Shown: positions 53,249-63,511 of the stretch, piece by piece
Numbering within the stretch: the first letter of the stretch is position 1
Layout: each line of letters begins with the position of its first letter
From: Spirosoma aureum
GTDB taxonomy: Bacteria > Bacteroidota > Bacteroidia > Cytophagales > Spirosomataceae
DNA length: 64,000 nucleotides
Reading direction: 5' to 3'
Assembly (NCBI RefSeq): GCF_011604685.1
Contig: NZ_CP050063.1
Coordinates: 310,001-374,000, forward strand
Position numbers and translations under genes: made by a program
Notes under the pieces: generated by a model
Seen by the model: only the letters and a program-made list of their open reading frames with translations
Databases searched by the model: none
What the model was told of the DNA's origin: nothing

Positions 53249-55951
53249 CTAACGGGCAATAATAACTTTCTGAGTCAGTATGGAATCGCCCGCCTTAAGC
53301 TGTAGGAAGTATAAACCAGTAGGTAACTGACTTAGATCAACCTGTTCGCTTATCTTCCGCCCTCCTACTTTTAGCGTTAGCTGCCGATGTAGCTGGCCAG
53401 CCGTTCCCACGATGGAAAGGCCTGCTTCGGCGACGGATCGGGTCAGTTCAGCTTCAATCTTGATCGTACCACTACTGACGGGGTTTGGGTAGACCGAAAA
53501 CGTTCCGGCACTAATTGGCTCATTGGCCAGAACCGGCGGAGGGGGTGGCACCTGAATCTGTAAATTATCGATGGCCCAACCCCAGCCATGCGCCAACTGA
53601 TCGGCAAACAACCGGAAGCGAATCAGGATCTGGTCACCGGCTTTAAATGCGCCGTTTCCCACTAACGAAATTTCATGACGTTTAAACAGCGCAGGCGACC
53701 CTACGGCCGCTGAATTTTTCTCATCTGCGGTTGAACCTGCTACAAGATTATTTGTATAAGCCGCATACCAATCATACTGACTATTCGAATTATAACCGGT
53801 TACCAGAGGTTTCCAGGTTTGCCCATTATCGCTCGACCCTTCAACCACGGCGTAATCATAGAAACCCGAACTGCCGAACCCACTACCCGCTTCACTTGGC
53901 TCGACCAGCACAATCTCGTCAAAGCGCATCACCGCACTATCCGGATTGGCTTTAATCTTAATGGGCGATAACAGCACATATTCAGAATTGCTCTGGGATT
54001 TGAAATCCGATCCGTTCTGGTAGGGATGTTCAGAATGAATAGCGGGATCGGCAAAACCCGATGGCGTTGCCAGTCCAAACCGAAAACCGGCAAAATCGCT
54101 GGCAGTAGCGGCATTAGTAAATGTGTTGGTATACCGATCAACAGCCGCTTTAGGCGTTACGACCGTTAATTCATAAAAACCCGTTTGAGGGCTAATGGTC
54201 TGATTTTTCGCCTTCGACGCATCTCGGGCAACAATTCGGTAGCTAATCTTGTCGCCAGCTTTTAGCGAATTGGCCGGAATTGTAATCCGGTTGCTATAGA
54301 TGCTGTCGTACTGAACACCATTAACCGTTAGCGAACCAGGTCGTAACATCAGTTTTGGCTGAGCAACACCATTTATCTGATAATCAACATAAGCCGAATC
54401 GATATTGGCACTCACAAAAGCCACACTCCGATCGTCTGATATCCGGGCATAAATGGGAAGGCTATCGACTAGGGCTGGGTTGTAAATAAAATTTTTGGCC
54501 GGACTAAACGAAATGGTTGGGGGTAATCGATCAGCACCAAACCGGACCGTATGAAGCAACTGTGTGTTACTGGTCGTACGACCGGGGTTTGTAAACGTTC
54601 GTCCCGATGCGTCCTGTGCCCTAAAGTAATACCAGATATCTCCTTTTGCTACGCTCGCAGGCATCGTATAGGCATATACAGAGGTGCTCCCGGCCATGAG
54701 CGTGGGCGTAACCATTGTAAAGGTCGTATCAGTACCCGTCGGTGCACTTTTCCGGTAATACAGCCGAACAGACCCAGGCGTTACGGTTGTGTCACTGACC
54801 AGTTTTACCTGAAAAACTACGTCTTTTTCGTCTTCGCTATTGACTGGTTTCTGGTGTAGCAAAGAGGTCGTTTTCCATTCAATATCGTACAGAAAATTCA
54901 TCACCAGTGGACCAGGCGAATGAATCGCTTCAGCATTGCCGACCCTGGGCGTCATGAGTGAATTGGTATCTTTCTGCGGATAGGTGTTCTCGTCGAGATG
55001 GTAGAGACTAGATCCTAAGTCGAATGATGACGGAACATACAGCTTGGCACGTTTTCCTACTTTTCGCTGCATAATTGGGCCGTTTAAAAACAGATTATTA
55101 CCGGTCAATTGCTGGAATAATTTGTTCGTATTGACCGGAAAAGTCGTGGTTTCAATGGCTGGCTTCTGGCCCTGTCCGTTCTCAATAAAGTGGTCGTAAA
55201 CAGCAAGATACGGGTCTGTGCGATATATGCCTTCAGGACCATTCGTCGCAAAATAGCCGATAAAGCCAAGCCCGTGCGCAATTTCATGCAAAACAACGGT
55301 TACCAGATCAGTCTGTCCGGCGGGGGTTTTCTGATCTGTACCGTAATACCAGTTATTATTTCGGTTAAAATCGGCCGTAATATCCGGATCGGTAGGGCTA
55401 TTAATTTCGTGCCGGGCTATTTTTTCGGCTAAAGCAATAGGATAAAGTGCATATGCTTTTTGCGCTCCACCCGAATCCAATTCGGCCCCTAACCGGATTT
55501 CGGCCGGACCAGCCGCGCCCAGAACACCCGGACTCTGGGTAATCCAGTTTGCTCTGATCCGAATCGGAACAGGTGACGAAATCAGGCTCGCCCAGATGTC
55601 GACTGCATACTGAAATGCTTTTTGCGCTTCGGGTGTGAAGTTGTTGTACGAAACGATAAAGCTGGAGGTAGCGGTCTTCCGCAGGTTGGGGTTCTGGCGC
55701 GCTTTCAGAAAAGCTTCGGGTGCAGCTATTCGTGTAAAGAAATCCTGATCCGACTTATAGCAAATGGTTTTAGGAGCAGGTAAGTTGGTTCGAATTCGTT
55801 GCACAAATTGACCATAAGCCGTTGATGAAGCTGTATTTTTTTGCGCAATTACTGAATTGGCCAGCAACGAACCAGCCAATGCTATACCAGCCGCGAGGAC
55901 GCGTACTGACGATTTCCGTAAACGCATGCGAACAATAGAATTACAAGTCAA
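53249..55951 (-). CDS. T9SS-sorted metalloprotease-like surface protein
   Basis: This 900-residue protein has an N-terminal signal (ATG 55951, or 55927 which starts MRLRKSSV). It has a zinc-protease motif HEIAHGLGF (222-230) in a domain of about 200 residues, then beta-sandwich domains with DRSVAFVSANIDS and IRFRLFADQLAHGWGWAIDNLQI. The C-terminal 75 residues (SVYPNPVSSGTIKIE, GLYFLQLKAGD, QKVIIAR) are a type-A sorting domain for the type IX secretion system. It is probably secreted or attached to the cell surface. The substrate is unknown. No other T9SS genes are in the window. Confidence 0.87.
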   Translation of the reverse strand: MTCNSIVRMRLRKSSVRVLAAGIALAGSLLANSVIAQKNTASSTAYGQFVQRIRTNLPAPKTICYKSDQDFFTRIAAPEAFLKARQNPNLRKTATSSFIVSYNNFTPEAQKAFQYAVDIWASLISSPVPIRIRANWITQSPGVLGAAGPAEIRLGAELDSGGAQKAYALYPIALAEKIARHEINSPTDPDITADFNRNNNWYYGTDQKTPAGQTDLVTVVLHEIAHGLGFIGYFATNGPEGIYRTDPYLAVYDHFIENGQGQKPAIETTTFPVNTNKLFQQLTGNNLFLNGPIMQRKVGKRAKLYVPSSFDLGSSLYHLDENTYPQKDTNSLMTPRVGNAEAIHSPGPLVMNFLYDIEWKTTSLLHQKPVNSEDEKDVVFQVKLVSDTTVTPGSVRLYYRKSAPTGTDTTFTMVTPTLMAGSTSVYAYTMPASVAKGDIWYYFRAQDASGRTFTNPGRTTSNTQLLHTVRFGADRLPPTISFSPAKNFIYNPALVDSLPIYARISDDRSVAFVSANIDSAYVDYQINGVAQPKLMLRPGSLTVNGVQYDSIYSNRITIPANSLKAGDKISYRIVARDASKAKNQTISPQTGFYELTVVTPKAAVDRYTNTFTNAATASDFAGFRFGLATPSGFADPAIHSEHPYQNGSDFKSQSNSEYVLLSPIKIKANPDSAVMRFDEIVLVEPSEAGSGFGSSGFYDYAVVEGSSDNGQTWKPLVTGYNSNSQYDWYAAYTNNLVAGSTADEKNSAAVGSPALFKRHEISLVGNGAFKAGDQILIRFRLFADQLAHGWGWAIDNLQIQVPPPPPVLANEPISAGTFSVYPNPVSSGTIKIEAELTRSVAEAGLSIVGTAGQLHRQLTLKVGGRKISEQVDLSQLPTGLYFLQLKAGDSILTQKVIIAR

Positions 55952-55969
55952 TTAGTTGCATTTAATAGT

Positions 55970-56010
55970 CCGTATTCTGTCAGCAAATGGCACTTGCCGA
56001 CAGAATACGG
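55970..56010. repeat. 12-bp perfect hairpin downstream of msrB
   Basis: ccgtattctgtc (55970-55981) pairs with gacagaatacgg (55999-56010), with an inner gcaa/ttgc pair. It lies 90 bases past the msrB stop and 18 bases before the next gene's start, and has only a weak A/T stretch after it on the minus strand. It is probably the msrB terminator or an RNA-end protector. Confidence 0.6.
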
Positions 56011-56099
56011 CTGGCTGAACACTATCTTTTTCTTCCAGCGACCAAAGTAGCCATCAGATCGCTAGAAAAAAAGTCCATCCTATCTACCGTTCGGTTTAC

Positions 56100-56507
56100 T
56101 TACTCTGTATCAGCCGTTCGTTTCAAGACCAGTGACACCGAATTAAGGCAGTAGCGCAGTCCCGTTGGTTGAGGTCCGTCATTAAAAACATGGCCCAGGT
56201 GAGCATCGCAGATGTTACACAAAACCTCAACCCGAAACATACCATAACTATAGTCTTTTTCGAGCCTAATGCGTTCTTCGTCAATAGGCTCCGTAAAACT
56301 TGGCCAGCCCGTTCCTGATTCAAATTTGGTTTTGGATTCAAATAATTCCGTTCCACAGCACACACAGGCATACAAACCAGGATCATGCGCTTCGCAGTAC
56401 TCTCCCGAAAAGGCACGCTCAGTCCCTTTCCCCCTCGCCACACGATATTGCTCCGGCGTCAGGATTTGACGCCATTCTTCGTCGGACTTAATAACCTTGT
56501 GAATCAT
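56100..56507 (-). CDS. msrB: Peptide-methionine (R)-S-oxide reductase
   Basis: This 135-residue enzyme repairs oxidised methionine (R form). The active Cys120 is in GLRYCLNSVSL. Two CxxC pairs (Cys48/Cys51, Cys97/Cys100) bind structural zinc. GTGWPSF and HLGHVFNDGP are the other family motifs. No signal peptide, so cytoplasmic. Length is normal. It stands alone, divergent from recQ. Confidence 0.97.
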   Translation of the reverse strand: MIHKVIKSDEEWRQILTPEQYRVARGKGTERAFSGEYCEAHDPGLYACVCCGTELFESKTKFESGTGWPSFTEPIDEERIRLEKDYSYGMFRVEVLCNICDAHLGHVFNDGPQPTGLRYCLNSVSLVLKRTADTE

Positions 56508-56689
56508 ACCTGTTTTTAGTTTTAGTTGAATACATAGCTATAAACGTAAAACATCATCTTATCCGATTTGTCTTTACTACACCGTAAATTCGCAACTGGA
56601 TTGAGGTTTTACGGCCTGTTGGTTTTGGTTTTCGGTGTATGAACCAAAGTCCAAATGCGGAAACCCATATGCTATAAACGATAAACTCA

Positions 56690-58621
56690 TTGACTGTCCG
56701 ACAGATTTTACAGCAATTTTGGGGCTATTCTACTTTCCGACCCATGCAGGAAGAGGTAGTTAATACCGTGCTGGATCGGCAGGACACGCTAGTGCTGATG
56801 CCAACGGGCGGAGGAAAATCAATCTGCTTTCAGGTGCCTGCTCTGGCAATGAAGGGTGTCTGTATCGTTGTTACACCCTTGATTGCGCTCATGAAAGATC
56901 AGGTCGAACAGCTGCGCAAACGAGGCATTCCGGCAACCGCCATCTATTCGGGGATGCATTATCGCGAGATTGATACGGCTCTCGATAATTGCATCTATGG
57001 GAATACTAAATTCCTGTATGTATCCCCGGAGCGGCTCCGGACCGAGATTGTCATTGAGCGTGCCAAACAAATGACGGTTTGCCTGCTAGCCGTTGACGAA
57101 GCGCACTGCATTTCGGCCTGGGGCTATGATTTTCGTCCACCTTATCTGCAAATTGCGGAGTTTCGGGAGCTCATTCCAGAAACGCCCATTATTGCCCTGA
57201 CAGCGTCGGCCACGCCAGATGTCCAGGCTGATATTCAGGAGAAACTGGCCCTGCGCGGCAGTAATGGCGGCCCGGTCCAGGTATTTCGGCAGACATTTGC
57301 CCGACCCAATCTGTCTTATTCAGCCGTTCTCGAAGAAAACAAAGAATCCCGGCTGTTTAAGGTATTGCAGAATGTACCCGGCAGTGCCATCGTGTATGTG
57401 CGCAGTCGTAAGCAAACGCAGCAGATAGCCCAATTGCTTTATAGACAAGGCATTTCGGCCGATTTCTATCATGCAGGCTTAACTACCCAACAGCGCGCCG
57501 ATAAGCAGGATGGATGGATTCAGAACCAAATTCGGGTCATGGTAGCAACCAACGCTTTTGGCATGGGGATCGATAAACCCGATGTACGGGTCGTCGTGCA
57601 TTTAGATGTACCCGATTCGCTCGAAGCCTACTATCAGGAAGCCGGACGGGCCGGGCGCGATGGTCAGAAAGCCTATGCGGTCATGCTCTATTCGAACAGT
57701 GATCTGGACAACCTGCGCTTCCGAACCGAGCAGCTCTACCAACCCGTCGACATGCTGCGCCGGGTCTATCAGGGACTGGCAAACTATACGGCCGTACCGG
57801 TTGGGGGTGGTTTATTCAATAGTTACGACTTCGACCTAAACGCATTTACCAATACGTTCAATCTTCCTGCCCAGGAAACGCATTATGCACTGAAACAACT
57901 TCAGTTAGAAGGGTTTATTCAGCTAAGCGAAAATTATTTTCACCCATCCCGATTACTGATGGTGCTGGATAACCGGCAGTTGTATGAGTTTCAGGTATTG
58001 AATCCGCGTTTTGATCCTTTTCTCAAATTGATTCTGCGCATGTATGGTGGTGAAGTATTCACCGATTTTATCACCATTTCCGAGTCGGCACTCGCCCGAA
58101 CGTTTCTGGTCAATCAGCGTGAAATTGTGGCACTGCTGGAACAACTCCACGAGCGAAATGTGGTTGTCTACGAAAAGCAGAAAGACAAACCGCAGCTAAC
58201 ATTCCTGACACCGCGCTTCGACGCGCCAACCCTGCCGATCAACGTACAGGAACTCAATCGTCGGAAAGAATTAGCCTTGCGAAAAGTGCAATCGGCCATT
58301 ATTTACACCGAACATCCGACCCAATGCCGCACCCGGCTTTTACAGTCCTATTTTGGGGAAAAACCCGGTGAAGCCTGCGGCATCTGCGATAACTGCATCA
58401 AAAAGAAAAAGAGCCAGGAAGTTGTTTCGTCGGTTGTGCGGGAACAGGTGCGCGAGTATGTTGCCTTAGCGAATGGTCCGGGCGTATCACCTAAACAGCT
58501 GGCTCATCATTTTTCGCAAACAGATGCCGATGCGCTTGCCCAAACCTTAAAACAGATGCTGGCGGAAGAAGAAATCCGGTACACAAAAAACGGGAATCTT
58601 ACGTTGAATAGCGGTGAATAG
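56690..58621 (+). CDS. recQ: RecQ-family ATP-dependent DNA helicase
   Basis: This 643-residue 3'-5' helicase has Walker A TGGGKS (39-44), the DEAH box in VDEAHCISAWGYDFRP, motif VI in YQEAGRAGRDGQ, and the RQC zinc cluster (QCRTRLLQSYFG, then CGICDNC). The end of the protein past the zinc cluster is short, so no full HRDC domain is present. No ATG precedes the domain; a TTG at 56690 fits the expected start (TVRQILQQFWGYSTFRPMQ). It acts in recombination repair and replication-fork restart. Confidence 0.95.
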   Translation: MTVRQILQQFWGYSTFRPMQEEVVNTVLDRQDTLVLMPTGGGKSICFQVPALAMKGVCIVVTPLIALMKDQVEQLRKRGIPATAIYSGMHYREIDTALDNCIYGNTKFLYVSPERLRTEIVIERAKQMTVCLLAVDEAHCISAWGYDFRPPYLQIAEFRELIPETPIIALTASATPDVQADIQEKLALRGSNGGPVQVFRQTFARPNLSYSAVLEENKESRLFKVLQNVPGSAIVYVRSRKQTQQIAQLLYRQGISADFYHAGLTTQQRADKQDGWIQNQIRVMVATNAFGMGIDKPDVRVVVHLDVPDSLEAYYQEAGRAGRDGQKAYAVMLYSNSDLDNLRFRTEQLYQPVDMLRRVYQGLANYTAVPVGGGLFNSYDFDLNAFTNTFNLPAQETHYALKQLQLEGFIQLSENYFHPSRLLMVLDNRQLYEFQVLNPRFDPFLKLILRMYGGEVFTDFITISESALARTFLVNQREIVALLEQLHERNVVVYEKQKDKPQLTFLTPRFDAPTLPINVQELNRRKELALRKVQSAIIYTEHPTQCRTRLLQSYFGEKPGEACGICDNCIKKKKSQEVVSSVVREQVREYVALANGPGVSPKQLAHHFSQTDADALAQTLKQMLAEEEIRYTKNGNLTLNSGE

Positions 58622-58741
58622 CTAGGTTGCTAACTGGGTATCAACTACCCCTCATTCGCTCCCAATTAGCCTATTCATTGCCATTTGTCCCAGATTCGTG
58701 CTGTACGTCCCTTCCAGTTGCAGGAGGCTTTCGAGAGTTAC

Positions 58742-58749
58742 TATGTTTG
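58742..58749 (+). promoter_or_regulatory. -7 box of the DUF2141 gene
   Basis: TATGTTTG matches TAnnTTTG; a TTG lies 21 bases upstream. The box ends 47 bases before the ATG, giving a leader of about 40 bases. Confidence 0.6.
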
Positions 58750-58796
58750 TTCTGTCAAACAACGACTCAGATACATAACGTCAAATCCTGCACACA

Positions 58797-59252
58797 ATGA
58801 AAACGACAATCGCTATCTTCGTTCTGGTTATCAGCATGGTTACAGGCATGTTCGCCAAGGGCATCACAGGTATCAACCCTACCGCCGACTCGGCAACCTA
58901 TAAACTGACGGTTGTCTTATCGGACGTCAACAATCGAAGCGGTAAATTATACATTGGTCTGGCAAACAATGAGGCTACCTTCAAAGGACAATCCATTAAG
59001 AATATAGCGATTGATGTGCCCGCTTCGGGCGAAATCACGGTAATCTTTGACGGTCTGACACCAGGCCGCTATGCCATCCGATTGTACCAGGATCTTAATA
59101 GTAACCAGAAACTGGACTTTTCTGGTCAGATGCCTGCCGAACCATTCGGCTTTTCGAACGTCACAAGACTAATGGGACCGCCCAGCTTCGATCAGTGCTC
59201 CTTTGAGCTTACTGAAAATAAAGCGATTCGAATAAGTATGATGGAAATGTAA
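58797..59252 (+). CDS. DUF2141 secreted protein
   Basis: This 151-residue exported protein has a signal peptide (TIAIFVLVISMVTGMFA). The body matches DUF2141: YKLTVVLSDVNNRSGKLYIGL, then FDGLTPGRYAIRLYQDLNSN, then DFSGQMPAEPFGFSNV. It is a beta-sandwich of unknown function, often next to TonB receptors. Here the outer-membrane barrel gene follows 76 bases on, with its own -7 box. Confidence 0.88.
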   Translation: MKTTIAIFVLVISMVTGMFAKGITGINPTADSATYKLTVVLSDVNNRSGKLYIGLANNEATFKGQSIKNIAIDVPASGEITVIFDGLTPGRYAIRLYQDLNSNQKLDFSGQMPAEPFGFSNVTRLMGPPSFDQCSFELTENKAIRISMMEM

Positions 59253-59301
59253 TTAAATTTATCTTACTGATAAATAGATGGATCGTGGCCTGTTCTGCCT
59301 A

Positions 59302-59309
59302 TAACTTTG
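59302..59309 (+). promoter_or_regulatory. -7 box of the outer-membrane barrel gene
   Basis: TAACTTTG matches TAnnTTTG and lies 19 bases before the ATG at 59329, predicting a leader of roughly 13 bases. Confidence 0.5.
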
Positions 59310-59328
59310 TGTTACAAATTCCGGCACC

Positions 59329-61731
59329 ATGTCAATCCATCGCATAATTAGTATTGTTTTCGTAAGCTTTGCATTCTTTCCCACTCTTCAGGCACAGACT
59401 ATTCCACTACGTATTCGCTTGCAGGAATCCCGTCAGCAACCCGTGGTGGGGGCTACGCTCCAGTTAACAGATCGCATCGATACCACACGACACTTATACG
59501 CATTAACCGACACCTTAGGCTCTGCCACGTTTCAGCTTTCCCTTACCCGGACGTATAGCTTGCTGGCAACATCGGTTGGTTTTAAGCCCATCCGCAAGCT
59601 GATCAAGCCAACCACCGGGCAATCCGTTTTGACCTTAACGGCCGAGCAGGACAACATTATGCTTCAGGGTGTATCGGTTACGGCAGCCAAACCTCTCCTG
59701 AAGCAGGAAGACGACAAGACTATTGTTGATCCTGAACCCATTGCCAACACCAGTACAAGTGCCTACGAAATTATGGAGAAAACACCGGGCATTTTTCTGG
59801 ACCCCGACGGCAATGTTTACTTAAGCAGTACGACTCCGGCTACGATTTATATCAACGGACGAGAGCAGAAAATGAGTGCTGCCGACATTGCTTCGATGCT
59901 CAAGAGTTTACCGCCCAACAGCATTGCCCGTATGGAAATCATGCGGACACCATCAGCCCGATACGATGCCAGCGGGAGTGGAGGTATTGTGAATATCATC
60001 CTGAAAAAAGGCGTGAAAATTGGGTTGACGGGCTCCATCAATGCAGGCTTCAACCAGGGGCGCTTTGGCAATCAGTTTGCCGGCATAAACATCAACAATA
60101 CACAAAACGGACGGTCGGCCTACTTAAATGTGAATTACACCAACCGGAACTCCTATGAGGAGGTTCAAAGCAATCGAAATTTCACCGCCGACTCTGTACT
60201 TCGGCAGGATGCTTATACAACCTATCCAGCTCAGGTCGTCTATGTCGGTTATGGCCTCAGTTATGAGCTTTCCCGTAAGTGGGATGTTAGTCTCGATGGT
60301 CGGTTTTCCTGGAATCAGGCCAATTCTCAGGCCAGTAATGACAACCTGATCAGCCAGATCAGCACCGGGCGATTGCTGACTGAGAACCTCAACCAGGTAA
60401 CCAACAAAAACCGCCTTTTGTCATTCAGCCAGGGACTTAACGTCAAGTACAAACTGGATACGCTTGGTTCTGAACTCATCACCGACATCTCGTACAATTT
60501 CAATGGTACGCGCGGCTTGCAGGACTTTTCGACGCAATACCTGCTTCCTGAACGGGCAGGCACGTCTGGCGATGGCAACTTCACCAGTCAACGCCATCAA
60601 CTGGCGGCTCAGGTTGATCTAAAGTATAAAATCCTTAAAGCGGTTACCCTCGAAACGGGCCTCAAGACTACCGGTCAATATTTCACCAGCGATGCAGCCT
60701 ATTTCAATCTTATCGGCAATAATCGTTTATCGGATCGCGCCCGAACTAATATGTTTGATTATCGGGAAAATATTAACGCGGCTTATGTTCAGGCGTCCAG
60801 AACATTTGGCCAGTTTTTGCTAAAAGGTGGTGTGCGGCTCGAAAACACGAATATGGATGGGCATCAGCGAATCCCGGCTGATACCTCATTCCGGATTAAT
60901 CGCACCGATTTCTTCCCGTACATATTCCTGAGTCGTAAAGTGGCCAAAATTGCCGGTTATGAATTAAGGAGTTACCTGATTTATCGCCGGTCCATAACCC
61001 GGCCTACCTACGATTACCTGAACCCGTTTGCCCGTTACGTCGATCAGTATCTTTATGAGGCTGGCAATCCGGCTCTGCGCCCCCAGTTTACCGAAAACTA
61101 CGAGTTGAATATTAGTGTGGAAGACCGGCCGATTTTTGCCATTGGCCGAAACCACACACAGGATATTTTCACGAATGTGGTGTATCAGGACCCACAAAAT
61201 CGACGCATCGCCTATCGAACGTACGACAATCTGGGGACAAACCGGGAGACTTATTTCCGGGTTCTGGGCGCAATTCCGCCGATCAATCGCTACTTTTTTG
61301 TTGTCGGGGCTCAATTCAATTACAATGAGTATAGCGGTGTTTATGAGAACGCTCCGCTGAATTTCAAGCGGGGCAGCTGGTCATTTTTCACGTTTCATTC
61401 CTTCAAAATCGACAAGCGCTCGACGGCAACACTGAACGGTTTTATCCGGACCCGTGGGCAGCTTCAGTTCTACGAACTAAGCAATTTTGGGGTGCTGAAT
61501 CTGAGCCTGAACCGAAAATTCATGCAGGACAAACTATTGGTAACGCTAACCGCCAACGATCTTTTCTTCACAAATTATTACCAATTTACGTTGCAACAGG
61601 GAAGCGTCGTTGCCAATGGCCTTCGTCGGAACGATACCCGGCGGTTTGGGGTAACCCTTCGCTACAATTTCGGCATTCGTAAACGGGAAGAAAAAGTAAA
61701 TATGTTTACTATTGAACCTCCCAATTCGTAG
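59329..61731 (+). CDS. Outer-membrane beta-barrel protein, TonB-receptor-like
   Basis: This 800-residue protein has a signal peptide ending LQAQ (residue 23). A carboxypeptidase-like domain follows (about 25-110), then a plug-like region (IMEKTPGIFLDPDGNVYLSS, then SARYDASGSGGIVNIILKKG) and a large barrel of the OMP_b-brl_3 type ending VTLRYNFGIRKREEK. The plug is short and no TonB box is clear, so active uptake is uncertain. It follows the DUF2141 gene and may share regulation. Confidence 0.88.
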   Translation: MSIHRIISIVFVSFAFFPTLQAQTIPLRIRLQESRQQPVVGATLQLTDRIDTTRHLYALTDTLGSATFQLSLTRTYSLLATSVGFKPIRKLIKPTTGQSVLTLTAEQDNIMLQGVSVTAAKPLLKQEDDKTIVDPEPIANTSTSAYEIMEKTPGIFLDPDGNVYLSSTTPATIYINGREQKMSAADIASMLKSLPPNSIARMEIMRTPSARYDASGSGGIVNIILKKGVKIGLTGSINAGFNQGRFGNQFAGININNTQNGRSAYLNVNYTNRNSYEEVQSNRNFTADSVLRQDAYTTYPAQVVYVGYGLSYELSRKWDVSLDGRFSWNQANSQASNDNLISQISTGRLLTENLNQVTNKNRLLSFSQGLNVKYKLDTLGSELITDISYNFNGTRGLQDFSTQYLLPERAGTSGDGNFTSQRHQLAAQVDLKYKILKAVTLETGLKTTGQYFTSDAAYFNLIGNNRLSDRARTNMFDYRENINAAYVQASRTFGQFLLKGGVRLENTNMDGHQRIPADTSFRINRTDFFPYIFLSRKVAKIAGYELRSYLIYRRSITRPTYDYLNPFARYVDQYLYEAGNPALRPQFTENYELNISVEDRPIFAIGRNHTQDIFTNVVYQDPQNRRIAYRTYDNLGTNRETYFRVLGAIPPINRYFFVVGAQFNYNEYSGVYENAPLNFKRGSWSFFTFHSFKIDKRSTATLNGFIRTRGQLQFYELSNFGVLNLSLNRKFMQDKLLVTLTANDLFFTNYYQFTLQQGSVVANGLRRNDTRRFGVTLRYNFGIRKREEKVNMFTIEPPNS

Positions 61732-61876
61732 TTCCCAGCCAGAACGCTTCATCGAGTTTGTTTGTCAGGAGTTGCCGGATCACCGAGCGACTCTTTTTTA
61801 TGCCATCAACAAAACGCAGGAACATCCGGTTACTCTACTACCAGCTTATATTGTCATTTACCTACTCAACATCACA

Positions 61877-62743
61877 ATGAACCAGGAAGAATTCCGACCC
61901 GCATCAAATGATATTCCCGGCCAGCAACTCCCCTACCCGGCCCGGCAGTCCGATATGAACCCGGCACCCGACAGCGATCTGTCAAACTATAAACCGGCGG
62001 GCAAACTCACCGATAAAGTAGCCATTATTACCGGAGCCGATTCGGGTATTGGTCGGGCGGTTGCCATTGCTTTTGCCATGGAAGGAGCCGATGTGGCCAT
62101 TGTTTACAATGAAAACACGGATGATGCCAAATACACGCAGCGAATCGTTGAGCGCAAAGGCCGATCGTGCCTGATCATCAAGGCCGACGTGCGTAATTCA
62201 GCCGCCTGTCAGGCAGCCGTACAGCAAACTGTCGATCAGTACGGCAAACTGAACATTCTGATCAACAACGCGGCCTACCAGATGGCGCAGGAAAACATTG
62301 AAGACATTACCGAAGAGCAGTTTCGCCGAACGTTCGAAACCAACATCTTCGGTTATTTTTTTATGGTTAAGGCGGCTCTCCCCCATCTGCACGACGGTGA
62401 TGCCATTGTCAACACAGGAAGTATTGTCGGTATTGTCGGCAATCCGATCCTGATCGATTACACCGCATCGAAAGGAGCGATCCATGCCTTTACCAAATCG
62501 CTGGCCATTCAGTTGGGGAAACGGAACATCCGCGTAAATTGCGTCGCGCCGGGCCCCGTCTGGACACCGAACATTCCGGGAACAATGCCTGAAGATGAAG
62601 TTAAAAACTTTGGACACGAGGTAGCTCTCGCCCGGCCCGGACAACCCGAAGAACTGGCTCCGGCCTACGTGCTACTAGCTTCCAGCGAAGGGAGTTTCAT
62701 AACCGGCAGCATCGTTGAGGTAACAGGGGGGAAACTGGGCTAA
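61877..62743 (+). CDS. Short-chain dehydrogenase/reductase (SDR)
   Basis: The ATG at 61877 (MNQEEFRPASNDI) gives 288 residues; the open frame extends 55 codons further up but that part overlaps the barrel gene and lacks family features. The NAD(P) site TGADSGIGRAVAIAFAMEG, NNAAYQ, the catalytic Ser in NTGSIVGIVG, and YTASKGA (Tyr and Lys) are all present. The N-terminal extension of about 40 residues, rich in Pro/Gln, is typical of the YhdG/YhxC-like general stress SDRs. The substrate is unknown. Confidence 0.92.
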   Translation: MNQEEFRPASNDIPGQQLPYPARQSDMNPAPDSDLSNYKPAGKLTDKVAIITGADSGIGRAVAIAFAMEGADVAIVYNENTDDAKYTQRIVERKGRSCLIIKADVRNSAACQAAVQQTVDQYGKLNILINNAAYQMAQENIEDITEEQFRRTFETNIFGYFFMVKAALPHLHDGDAIVNTGSIVGIVGNPILIDYTASKGAIHAFTKSLAIQLGKRNIRVNCVAPGPVWTPNIPGTMPEDEVKNFGHEVALARPGQPEELAPAYVLLASSEGSFITGSIVEVTGGKLG

Positions 62744-62831
62744 AAAAATTAACCTTATTCTGTCTATAGTAAACGGCTACCGATCTTTTTATCAGTAAGA
62801 TCACCCTACTTGCAGACTCTCTGAACCATAC

Positions 62832-63440
62832 ATGTCGAACGCTCACATGCTACCTCATTATCCTGAAGGCACCGTCCGTACCCTGCTTACGACCGACTTA
62901 GTCACTGAAGCCACGCGACAGGTTCTAACTGACCGGCTGAATGCACCTCTCCGACTGCCAACCTTCTTTTCGTCGGACGATTTCGCGTTACTGGATGCTG
63001 TTTGCAACCGGCTTATTCCTCAGGATGAGCCGAAAACACGTATTCCTGTTGCCGAAGGTATTGACGAGCGTTTGTCAAAAAATACGACCAATGGCTGGCG
63101 GTATGATAGCATGCCGAACGACGGGGATGCATTTAAACTAGGGCTGAAGGGAATAAATGAAAGCGCTTTGGCTATGTTCCAACAGCCGTTTCTTACTTTA
63201 TTGGGCGATCAACAGGATCAGATTTTGAGAGCTGTTCAGGTGATGGAAGCCCCCGGCGAGGTCTGGCAGAATCTGCCTGCGGATCGTTTTTTTGAAGAGC
63301 TATTGGCCGAAGCTGTCGAGAATTATTACAGTCATCCAGTAGCTCAGGAAGAAATCGGCTATGTTGGTATGGCCGACACGCCCGGCTGGAAACGCCTGGA
63401 TTTGAATCAGCTGGAAGATCGCGAACCACGATTAGAATAA
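62832..63440 (+). CDS. Gluconate 2-dehydrogenase subunit 3-family protein
   Basis: This 202-residue protein has FFSSDDFALLDAVCNRLIPQDEP near residue 36 (given here as FFSSDDFALLDAV and CNRLIPQDEP) and the C-terminal DTPGWKRLDLNQ. These are features of the small subunit that escorts GMC-type membrane dehydrogenases. A Tat signal is absent, unlike in the best known members, so its place in the cell is uncertain. The GMC subunit follows 71 bases on, which supports the pairing. A cytochrome subunit, if any, would lie past the window. Confidence 0.87.
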   Translation: MSNAHMLPHYPEGTVRTLLTTDLVTEATRQVLTDRLNAPLRLPTFFSSDDFALLDAVCNRLIPQDEPKTRIPVAEGIDERLSKNTTNGWRYDSMPNDGDAFKLGLKGINESALAMFQQPFLTLLGDQQDQILRAVQVMEAPGEVWQNLPADRFFEELLAEAVENYYSHPVAQEEIGYVGMADTPGWKRLDLNQLEDREPRLE

Positions 63441-63511
63441 GTTACATGAACGTTTGCCAGCACACCTAATCATACCCCTCCCACGATCTATTCTACATTA
63501 TTCATTACGCA